From: G020354085 sp964629975
GTDB taxonomy: Bacteria > Pseudomonadota > Gammaproteobacteria > Acidiferrobacterales > Sulfurifustaceae
NCBI GenBank assembly: GCA_964629975.1
Contig: CAZVUN010000164.1
Coordinates: forward strand, 1-5,794
Reading direction: 5' to 3'
Length of the DNA stretch: 5,794 nt
Shown here: positions 1 to 5,794 of the stretch, in pieces
Layout: the number at the start of each line of letters is the position of its first letter
Position numbering within the stretch: position 1 is the first letter of the stretch
Notes under the pieces: generated by a model
The model's database searches: none
The model's input: only the letters and a program-made list of their open reading frames with translations
What the model was told of the DNA's origin: nothing
Program-made: the position numbers and the translations under genes

Positions 1-1854
<1,854 letters not shown>

Positions 1855-1901
1855 GCTCGTCCTCGGGTGTCGCAATCAGCCGGGCACAGCGCCCGCCGAC
1901 C

Positions 1902-1955
1902 AAAAACCGAAAAAGCGCGCAAGGCCGGTGGCGTCCCCGCCACCAGCCTTGCGCG
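1902..1955 (-). terminator. Terminator-like attenuator between rplL and rpoB
   Basis: On the transcribed strand, 1955 down to 1916 forms an 18-bp stem with one G-U wobble and a GGGA tetraloop (loop at 1934-1937). It is followed by GC, then five U, CGG, and five more U (A-runs at 1910-1914 and 1902-1906 on the plus strand). This has the form of a strong intrinsic terminator. In E. coli a partial terminator in the same place lets only a fraction of rplJL transcripts continue into rpoBC, so I infer the same role here. Complete termination is unlikely unless rpoB has its own promoter; I saw none in the remaining 47 bp before the rpoB start. Confidence 0.88.
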
Positions 1956-1969
1956 GTAGTGCTGCCAGC

Positions 1970-1993
1970 GCAGCGGCCCGCCGGGCCGGCTGC
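1970..1993 (-). other. GC-rich hairpin in the rplL-rpoB spacer
   Basis: The transcript can fold GCAG, a bulged C, CGGCCC, a three-base loop, GGGCCG and CTGC: 10 base pairs with one bulge. It lies just upstream of the terminator-like hairpin and has no U-tract of its own. In E. coli this spacer contains an RNase III processing site, so a processing or 3'-end-protecting role is plausible, but nothing in the sequence proves it. Confidence 0.6.
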
Positions 1994-1998
1994 GAAAT

Positions 1999-2022
1999 GC
2001 CACGCGTGCGCAATGCCGTGGC
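1999..2022 (-). other. Small hairpin directly after the rplL stop codon
   Basis: The 24 bases immediately after the rplL stop begin with GCCACG and end with CGTGGC, a 6-bp stem around a 12-base loop. It is the first of three consecutive dyads between rplL and rpoB. It may protect the rplL 3' end or take part in processing; the stem is short and could be chance in GC-rich DNA. Confidence 0.4.
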
Positions 2023-2403
2023 TTACTTGAGCTCCACCTTGGCGCCGGCCGCCTCGAGCTCCTTCTTCATCTTCTCGGCCTCGTCCTTCGGCACGCCTTC
2101 CTTCACGGTCTGCGGTGCGCCTTCCACCAGGTCCTTGGCTTCCTTCAGTCCGAGCGTGGTAACGGCACGCACCGCCTTGATGACGGCAACCTTGTTGTCG
2201 CCGGAGGCGGTCAGCACGACGTCGAAGCTGTCCTTGGCCTCGGCCGGGGCCGCGGCAGCGGCACCGGCGGCGGCCGGGGCGGCCACGGCGACGGCGGCCG
2301 CCGACACACCGAACTTGGCCTCCATGTCCTTGATGAGCTCGGACAGCTCGAGCACGGTCATGCCGGCAACGGCATTGAGAATGTCTTCTTTCGAAACGGC
2401 CAT
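2023..2403 (-). CDS. rplL: Large ribosomal subunit protein bL12 (L7/L12)
   Basis: Stalk protein of the 50S subunit that binds L10 as dimers and recruits translational GTPases (IF2, EF-Tu, EF-G, RF3). The product has 126 residues, close to the usual 120-125. Residues 1-33 form the dimerisation domain, beginning MAVSKEDILNAVAGM. Residues about 34-56 are the Ala/Pro-rich hinge. Residues 57-126 are the globular C-terminal domain with KVAVIKAVR (71-79) and LGLKEAKDLVEGAP (84-97). The ATG at 2403 has an AGGAG ribosome-binding site about seven bases upstream. The gene follows rplJ by 37 bp and is surely co-transcribed with it. One oddity: position 83 is Thr where the family normally has Gly (TGLGLKEAK becomes TTLGLKEAK). 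Very confident call. Confidence 0.99.
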   Translation of the reverse strand: MAVSKEDILNAVAGMTVLELSELIKDMEAKFGVSAAAVAVAAPAAAGAAAAAPAEAKDSFDVVLTASGDNKVAVIKAVRAVTTLGLKEAKDLVEGAPQTVKEGVPKDEAEKMKKELEAAGAKVELK

Positions 2404-2440
2404 GAGTGATCTCCTGTAAACGTGAATCGGGGAAATGGGT

Positions 2441-2968
2441 TTAGGCGGCCTGACCCTTGGCGTCGCGCACCGCGGCGAGCACCCGCACGAACTTCGCCGG
2501 GACCTCGTTCAGGGTCTGGACGAACTTCTGCACCGGCGCCTGCATGGTGCCGAGCAGCTGCGCCAGCAGCTGTTCGCGCCCGGGGAGTTTCGCGAGCGCC
2601 TGGATCTGCGCCAGCGTCATGAGCTTGCCGCCCATGGCGCCGGCCTTGATCTTGAGCGCTTCGTTGTCCTTGGCGAACTCGCTCAGGACCTTGGCGACCG
2701 CGACCGGATCGGACGACACCGCATACGCCAGGGGACCGACCATCTGGTCCTTGAGGCACGCGAATTCCGAACCGTCGACGGCGCGCCGCGCGAGCGTGTT
2801 CTTGACCACGCGCAGATAGACCTTGCCCTCGTGCGCCTTGCGGCGCAGCTTGGTCATCTGCTCGACGGACAAGCCGCGGTACTCCGCCAGCATCGCCGCC
2901 TGCGCGCCCTTCAACGTCTGGGCGAGCTCGGCGACCACCGCCTGCTTCTGCTCTAAGTTAAGACTCAT
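2441..2968 (-). CDS. rplJ: Large ribosomal subunit protein uL10
   Basis: Stalk base protein that anchors L7/L12 dimers to 23S rRNA beside L11; in E. coli the L10-L12 complex also represses translation of its own rplJL mRNA. The product is 175 residues (E. coli 165). The N-terminal rRNA-binding domain begins MSLNLEQKQAVVAEL and includes YRGLSVEQMTKLR (30-42) and RVVKNTLARRAV (53-64). The C-terminal helix for L12 dimers runs from about residue 131 to 175 and ends AAVRDAKGQAA. I chose ATG 2968 because GGAGG sits eight bases upstream; a GTG at 2977 extends the frame by three codons but overlaps that ribosome-binding site and would add MTR, which the family lacks. It follows a 257-bp leader after rplA. 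Confidence 0.98.
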   Translation of the reverse strand: MSLNLEQKQAVVAELAQTLKGAQAAMLAEYRGLSVEQMTKLRRKAHEGKVYLRVVKNTLARRAVDGSEFACLKDQMVGPLAYAVSSDPVAVAKVLSEFAKDNEALKIKAGAMGGKLMTLAQIQALAKLPGREQLLAQLLGTMQAPVQKFVQTLNEVPAKFVRVLAAVRDAKGQAA

Positions 2969-3163
2969 ACGAGTCACCTCCAGTTGTTGCTACACCGGTG
3001 ACCGTAACCAGGAGAACACCTGCCTGTTTCGGGTACACCGTCTGCGCAGGGTCTTACCGGTATTAAGCGGTTGCCCGCCCCTGCGGTCTTTGACGTTCAT
3101 CCGGCGACCGACTGCACCGCCGAACGACCCAAAGTCCACTCAACACAACCCAACCTTGCTACA

Positions 3164-3185
3164 CCCCTCGCCCACGAGGGCGGGG
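3164..3185 (-). other. GC-rich hairpin in the rplJ leader
   Basis: The transcript can form either a 6-bp CCCTCG/CGAGGG stem with a TGGG loop (3165-3180) or an alternative of GGGG/CCCC plus GCCC/GGGC with a two-base bulge across 3164-3185. The two foldings are mutually exclusive. No U-tract follows. It could be part of leader regulation or simply an mRNA-stabilising structure downstream of rplA. Confidence 0.5.
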
Positions 3186-3191
3186 CAGCGG

Positions 3192-3211
3192 TGAGGGCGC
3201 GGCGGCCCTCA
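3192..3211 (-). other. Hairpin just after the rplA stop codon
   Basis: Fourteen bases past the rplA stop, TGAGGGC and GCCCTCA pair as a perfect 7-bp stem with a six-base loop. It has no following U-run, so it is not a standard intrinsic terminator. Together with the next hairpin it gives tandem structure at the rplKA 3' end, possibly a processing or stability element. Its GCCCTC arm can also pair with the neighbouring hairpin, so alternative foldings are possible. Confidence 0.5.
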
Positions 3212-3225
3212 GCCTTGTTAGCCGC

Positions 3226-4067
3226 TTAAAGCGACAGGCCCGCGACGTCGAGCTGGATCCCGGGCCCCATCGTGGTCGAAATCGTCACCTTCTTGATGTA
3301 CGCACCCTTGGCCGTGGCCGGCTTGGCCTTGATCAGGGCCGCCATCAGCGACATCAGGTTCTCGCGCAACGCCTCCGGCGCGAACGACGCCTTGCCGATC
3401 GCGCAGTGCACGATGCCCGCCTTGTCGGTGCGGAACTGCACCTNNNNNNNNNNNNNNNNNNNNNNNNNNNNNNNNNNNNNNNNNNNNNNNNNNNNNNNNN
3501 NNNNNNNNNNNNNNNNNNNNNNNNNNNNNNNNNNNNNNNNNNNGCCTTGCCGATCGCGCAGTGCACGATGCCCGCCTTGTCGGTGCGGAACTGCACCTGG
3601 CCGGCCTTGGCGTTCTGGATCGCCTTTTCCACGTTCGGCGTGACGGTGCCGACCTTGGGATTGGGCATCAGGCCGCGCGGCCCGAGGATCTGGCCGAGGC
3701 TCCCCACGATCTTCATGGCGTCCGGGGTGGCGATGCACAGATCGAAATCGATCTGCCCGGCCTTGATGCGGTCGGCCAGGTCCTGGAAGCCGACGATGTC
3801 GGCACCGGCAGCGCGCGCCTTCTCGGCCGCCGCGCCCTCGGCAAACACCGCCACGCGCACGGTCTTGCCCGTGCCGCGCGGCATGATGGCCGTGCCGCGC
3901 ACGTTCTGGTCCGACTTCTTGGCGTCGATTCCGAGATTCACGCTCACATCGACCGATTCATCGAACTTCGCCGAGGCGACCGACTTGAGAATGGCGAACG
4001 CCTCCTCCACCGGGTACTGCTTGCCACGCTCGAACTTGGCGAGCTGTGCCTGCATGCGCTTGCCCAT
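3226..4067 (-). CDS. rplA: Large ribosomal subunit protein uL1, interrupted only by an assembly gap
   Basis: L1 forms the mobile stalk at the E site that guides deacylated tRNA out of the ribosome; in E. coli it also represses translation of rplK-rplA. The 5' part reads from ATG 4067 (MGKRMQAQLAKFERGKQYPV) through GIDAKKSDQNVRGTA, LGPRGLMPNPKVGTVTPN (128-145) and KAGQVQFRTDKAGIVHCAIG. The 3' part resumes in another frame with ASFAPEALRENL, AKGAYIKKVTISTTMGPG and a stop at 3226. The switch is an artefact: 100 N plus a 55-bp duplicated end add 155 bases, which is not a multiple of three. Removing them leaves 687 bases, exactly 229 codons, or 228 residues (E. coli 234). The start is one base after the rplK stop, suggesting translational coupling. 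Treat as intact. Confidence 0.97.
3389..3443. repeat. 55-bp duplicated contig end, left copy
   Basis: This stretch is identical over 55 bases to 3544-3598 and abuts the run of N. Both copies encode the same piece of L1 (about residues 158-175), so this is one genomic sequence present twice through unmerged contig ends, not a biological repeat. Confidence 0.95.
3444..3543. other. Assembly gap of exactly 100 N
   Basis: A run of 100 N, a common placeholder for gaps of unknown size. Because the flanks are identical for 55 bases, the true distance is probably minus 55, meaning the contigs overlap and nothing is missing. The L1 frame supports this, since it is continuous when the ends are merged. 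Confidence 0.97.
3544..3598. repeat. 55-bp duplicated contig end, right copy
   Basis: Exact copy of 3389-3443, starting at the first base after the gap and ending where the left contig stopped. A length of 55 matches a k-mer size commonly used by de Bruijn graph assemblers, which leave contig ends overlapping by k. Confidence 0.95.
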
Positions 4068-4068
4068 G

Positions 4069-4500
4069 TCACACCCCCTCGACGTCCACGCCCATCTGAC
4101 GGCAGGAACCGGCGATCATGCGCACGGCCGCGTCGATGTCGTTGCAGTTCATGTCCGGCATCTTGATCTTGGCGATCTCTTCCAGCTGCTTGCGGCTGAT
4201 CTTGCCGACCTTGACCTTGTTGGCCTGGCTCGATCCGGTCTCCAGCCCGATCGCCTTCTTGATCAGCACCGTCACGGGCGGCGTCTTGGTGATGAAGGTG
4301 AAGCTCTTGTCGCTGAACACCGTGATGATCACCGGGATCGGCATGCCCTTTTCCATCTTCTGCGTGGCAGCGTTGAACTGCTTGCAGAACTCCATGATGT
4401 TGAGACCATGCTGACCGAGCGCCGGGCCAACGGGCGGCGAGGGGTTCGCCGAGCCGGCCGCGACCTGCAACTTCACGTACGCGGTTATCTTCTTTGCCAC
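4069..4500 (-). CDS. rplK: Large ribosomal subunit protein uL11
   Basis: L11 binds the GTPase-associated centre of 23S rRNA, supports EF-G and release-factor function, takes part in RelA activation, and is part of the thiostrepton target; it is a substrate of the PrmA methyltransferase in E. coli. The product is 143 residues (E. coli 142). The N-terminal domain (1 to about 70) has the proline-rich segment PPVGPALGQHG (22-32) followed by NIMEFCKQFNAAT. The C-terminal rRNA-binding domain (about 76-143) contains KMPDMNCNDIDAAVRMIAG. The start codon is GTG (4498-4500), with AAGGAG six bases upstream; the following AKK matches the family, so no other start fits. It ends one base before rplA. Confidence 0.99.
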   Translation of the reverse strand: MAKKITAYVKLQVAAGSANPSPPVGPALGQHGLNIMEFCKQFNAATQKMEKGMPIPVIITVFSDKSFTFITKTPPVTVLIKKAIGLETGSSQANKVKVGKISRKQLEEIAKIKMPDMNCNDIDAAVRMIAGSCRQMGVDVEGV

Positions 4501-4514
4501 TGTCTACTCCTTGC

Positions 4515-4543
4515 GGGTCCAAGCGGCCGTTGTCGGCCTCCCC
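4515..4543 (-). promoter_or_regulatory. Candidate L1-binding leader hairpin upstream of rplK
   Basis: In the mRNA, GGGG and A are followed by a GGCCG stem, an ACAA loop and CGGCC, then GCUUGGA and CCC, ending 14 bases before the GTG start. That gives two short helices separated by a strongly asymmetric internal loop, the general form of L1 targets in 23S rRNA and in rplK leaders of other bacteria. In E. coli, L1 binding here shuts down translation of rplK and rplA. The structure is visible; the match to the L1 motif is from memory and was not scored. Confidence 0.45.
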
Positions 4544-4563
4544 GTGTTGTTTACTGCAATTCT

Positions 4564-4640
4564 GAATGGTGAATGCTGAATCGAAGTGCGCGCGTTGCGC
4601 GCCCCTCGATTCGCTGTTGCGCATCAAGCATTCAACATTC
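4564..4640. repeat. Heptamer-repeat arms around a GC-rich dyad, nusG-rplK spacer
   Basis: The outer arms 4564-4577 and 4627-4640 are inverted copies matching at 13 of 14 positions. The inner arms 4578-4593 and 4597-4612 form a 16-bp stem (one mismatch and one G-U in the transcript) with a three-base loop. The arms show a seven-base period: TCTGAAT, GGTGAAT and GCTGAAT on one side (4561-4581), and CATCAAG, CATTCAA and CATTCGC on the other (4622-4642). It begins five bases after the nusG stop and has no U-tract. It may be an intergenic repeat-family member, or may stabilise or attenuate the secE-nusG transcript. Function unknown. Confidence 0.7.
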
Positions 4641-4645
4641 GCTTC

Positions 4646-5179
4646 TCAGGCCTTCTCCACCTGGCTGAAGTCGAGCTCCACCGGTGTCATGCGGCCGAAG
4701 ATCGACACCGATACCTTGAGCTTGTTCTTTTCGTAGTTGACGTCCTCGACCGTGCCGTTGAAGTCGGCGAACGGACCGTCAATCACGCGCACCTGCTCGC
4801 CCGTGGTGAACGAGAACTTGGGCTTCGGCTTTTCCACGCCCTCCTGTACCTGCTGCAGGATGGCCTGCGCCTCCTTGTCGGTGATCGGCGCGGGCTTGGA
4901 GCCGGAGCCGCCGACGAAACCGGAGACCTTCGGCACATTCTTGACCAGATGCCAGGTCTCCTCGTCCATCTCCATCTTTACCAGCACGTAGCCGGGGAAG
5001 AACTTGCGCTCGCTGGTGCGCTTCTGGCCGGCCTTCATCTCCACGACCTCTTCCATCGGCACCAGGATCTCGCCGAACTTGTGTTCCATGTGGGCGTTCT
5101 TGATGTGCTCCTTGAGCGAGCGCACCACGGCCTTCTCAAAGCCCGAATAGGTATGCACCACGTACCAACGCATCGTCAT
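4646..5179 (-). CDS. nusG: Transcription elongation and termination factor NusG
   Basis: NusG binds the RNA polymerase clamp, reduces pausing, and through its KOW domain contacts either Rho or ribosomal protein S10. The product is 177 residues (E. coli 181). The NGN domain covers about residues 4-115, with RWYVVHTYSGFE (4-15) and ERKFFPGYVLVKM (57-69). The KOW domain covers about 124-177, with VRVIDGPFADFNG and the near-invariant end VELDFSQVEKA. The frame is open further upstream, but homology starts at RWYVV. ATG 5179 (MTMRWY) has AGGGA about 12 bases upstream, which is rather long; ATG 5173 gives a two-residue shorter form. Only five bases separate it from the secE stop, so the two genes are co-transcribed and probably translationally coupled. 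Confidence 0.99.
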   Translation of the reverse strand: MTMRWYVVHTYSGFEKAVVRSLKEHIKNAHMEHKFGEILVPMEEVVEMKAGQKRTSERKFFPGYVLVKMEMDEETWHLVKNVPKVSGFVGGSGSKPAPITDKEAQAILQQVQEGVEKPKPKFSFTTGEQVRVIDGPFADFNGTVEDVNYEKNKLKVSVSIFGRMTPVELDFSQVEKA

Positions 5180-5184
5180 AGGAA

Positions 5185-5532
5185 TCAGGTTCCCTGTCCG
5201 GTCAGCGCCTGCAGCGCCTTGAGCAACGCCCAGTCCACGATCCACAAGAACAGCGCCACCACCACGACCATGGCGAACACCACGAGTGTCACCTGCACGG
5301 TCTCCTTGCGCGCCGGCCACACCACCTTGCGCAGCTCCTGGCGCGACTCCTTGGCGAATTCCCACGCCGCCTTGCCCGGCGCCGACTGATACGCAACCGC
5401 CACCGCCAGCGCGATGGCGACCAGCAGCGCGGCGATGCGGATCAGATCCGGCTTGTCGCCGAGGAAATAGAAGGCGCCGATGCCGATCGCCACGATCAGC
5501 ACCGCTGCCACGAGCTTCAACTTGTCTGCCAT
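5185..5532 (-). CDS. secE: Protein translocase subunit SecE
   Basis: Small essential subunit of the SecYEG channel in the inner membrane, clamping the two halves of SecY. The product is 115 residues with three hydrophobic segments at about 7-24, 33-48 and 79-104. The conserved SecE core is residues 57-77 (WEFAKESRQELRKVVWP), the amphipathic helix on the cytoplasmic face, followed by the essential last membrane span. The two extra N-terminal spans are the E. coli-type form seen in Beta- and Gammaproteobacteria; most other bacteria have only one span. ATG 5532 has a weak AGGT site about six bases upstream. It starts 15 bp after the tRNA-Trp CCA end and runs into nusG. Confidence 0.98.
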   Translation of the reverse strand: MADKLKLVAAVLIVAIGIGAFYFLGDKPDLIRIAALLVAIALAVAVAYQSAPGKAAWEFAKESRQELRKVVWPARKETVQVTLVVFAMVVVVALFLWIVDWALLKALQALTGQGT

Positions 5533-5547
5533 CTACTACCTATTAAG

Positions 5548-5623
<76 letters not shown>

Positions 5624-5633
5624 ATATCAAGTC

Positions 5634-5722
5634 CAGCGTTACGTGTTCCGTTGTCAGTGTTAAGTCAGGGATGGCGCGGGTCGCGCGCCTCCTTTACAGA
5701 TCACTGACCACTGAGCACTTCA
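5634..5722. repeat. Heptamer-like arms around a GC-rich dyad, tuf-trpT spacer
   Basis: The centre 5673-5689 is a GGCGCG/CGCGCC stem with a five-base loop. To the right, three consecutive heptamers read CACTGAC, CACTGAG and CACTTCA (5702-5722). To the left, CAGCGTT, ACGTGTT, CCGTTGT and CAGTGTT (5634-5661) also keep a seven-base phase, more loosely. GTCAGTG (5653-5659) and CACTGAC (5702-5708) are perfect inverted copies. This has the same plan as the element at 4564-4640 with different heptamers. I saw no convincing promoter for trpT-secE in the spacer. Confidence 0.55.
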
Positions 5723-5747
5723 CGCTGCCTTATCCAACGCTGCCTTA
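5722..5747 (-). repeat. Short direct repeat covering the tuf stop codon
   Basis: On the coding strand TAAGGCAGCGT occurs twice, 15 bases apart (5737-5747 and 5722-5732), with TGGA between. The first copy begins with the tuf stop codon and the second supplies another TAA in the same frame, giving a tandem stop. Probably a small local duplication. Confidence 0.6.
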
Positions 5748-5794
5748 CTCGATCACCTTCGCCACCACCCCGGCCCCCACGGTGCGCCCGCCCT
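5745..5794 (-). CDS. tuf: Elongation factor Tu, last 16 codons (5' end outside window)
   Basis: EF-Tu is the GTPase that delivers aminoacyl-tRNA to the ribosome. Only the extreme C-terminus is present: the last two bases of a codon fitting Glu, then GGRTVGAGVVAKVIE and TAA at 5745. This is the near-invariant end of EF-Tu domain III (REGGRTVGAGVV). The position upstream of trpT-secE corresponds to the tufB copy of E. coli; whether a second tuf exists cannot be seen here. A tandem in-frame TAA follows 12 bases later. Confidence 0.95.
   Translation of the reverse strand, partial: GGRTVGAGVVAKVIE

Larger units (their letters stand above)
2969..3225 (-). promoter_or_regulatory. rplA-rplJ spacer: probable rplJL leader
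   Basis: This 257-bp gap is the longest non-coding stretch in the window. In E. coli the equivalent region carries the rplJ promoter and a structured leader bound by L10-L12. Here the rplA-proximal third has two GC-rich hairpins (annotated separately), a UCGGCG/CGCCGG stem occurs near 3105-3130, and the last part carries the strong GGAGG site for rplJ. I could not find a convincing -35/-10 pair; a TTAATA near 3061-3066 lacks a matching -35. The L10 leader assignment rests on position and length, not on a recognised motif. Confidence 0.5.

Noticed and set aside
3055..3100. A sigma-70 promoter for rplJ using TTAATA as -10
   Set aside because: The sequence 17-18 bases upstream does not resemble TTGACA, so there is too little to call it.
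3389..3598. A genuine tandem duplication or insertion disrupting rplA
   Set aside because: Exact identity of contig ends, exactly 100 N, and perfect restoration of the L1 frame after merging fit an assembly artefact far better.
3272..4572. Plus-strand frames spanning the N gap, including one of 388 codons with X residues
   Set aside because: They are antisense to rplA and rplK, and owe part of their length to N being read as sense codons and to the duplicated 55 bp.
4564..4640. The nested dyad as an intrinsic terminator of secE-nusG
   Set aside because: No U-run follows the inner or outer stem on the transcribed strand. Kept only as a repeat or structural element.
5624..5670. A promoter for trpT-secE using CTGACA as -35 and TGATAT as -10
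   Set aside because: The spacing would be 22 bases and the start point would fall inside the mature tRNA.

Overview
This window is one strand of a conserved housekeeping locus. Every gene is on the minus strand, so transcription runs from high to low coordinates: tuf (3' end only) - tRNA-Trp - secE - nusG - rplK - rplA - rplJ - rplL - rpoB (5' part only). I see no mobile element, CRISPR array, phage gene or accessory system. The interest lies in the RNA structures of the spacers, a repeat architecture shared by two spacers, and an assembly fault inside rplA.

Organism: the DNA is clearly GC-rich. The gene order tuf-trpT-secE-nusG-rplKAJL-rpoB, an E. coli-type SecE with three membrane segments, and RpoB/NusG sequences close to the enterobacterial and pseudomonad forms point to Gammaproteobacteria or Betaproteobacteria. 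Gammaproteobacteria look somewhat more likely, but I cannot resolve genus or order. A run of exactly 100 N shows this is a draft or metagenome-derived scaffold.

Layout in transcription order: the last 16 codons of EF-Tu end at 5745. A 121-bp spacer with heptamer-like repeats around a GC-rich dyad leads to tRNA-Trp (5548-5623, CCA encoded), then secE only 15 bp later and nusG 5 bp after that. A 145-bp nusG-rplK spacer (4501-4645) holds a second heptamer/dyad element and a candidate L1-binding leader hairpin. rplK (GTG start) and rplA are one base apart. A 257-bp spacer with two GC-rich hairpins precedes rplJ, followed by rplL. A 168-bp spacer with two hairpins and a very strong terminator-like hairpin with U-rich tail precedes rpoB. 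No spacer exceeds 300 bp.

How the genes work together: secE supplies the small SecYEG subunit; nusG couples RNA polymerase to Rho, or to ribosomal protein S10; rplK, rplA, rplJ and rplL build the L11 GTPase-associated region, the L1 stalk and the L10-(L7/L12) stalk; rpoB begins the core polymerase genes. In E. coli, L1 represses rplKA translation, L10 represses rplJL translation, and a partial terminator between rplL and rpoB lowers polymerase output relative to ribosomal protein. The spacers here carry sequence consistent with the first and third of these.

The main correction for a reader: rplA is not broken. The 100-N gap is flanked on both sides by the same 55 bp, and deleting the gap plus one copy restores a single 228-residue L1 frame. 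I found no evidence of a previously undescribed biological system; the best candidate for something uncharacterised is the repeat architecture shared by the two spacers.
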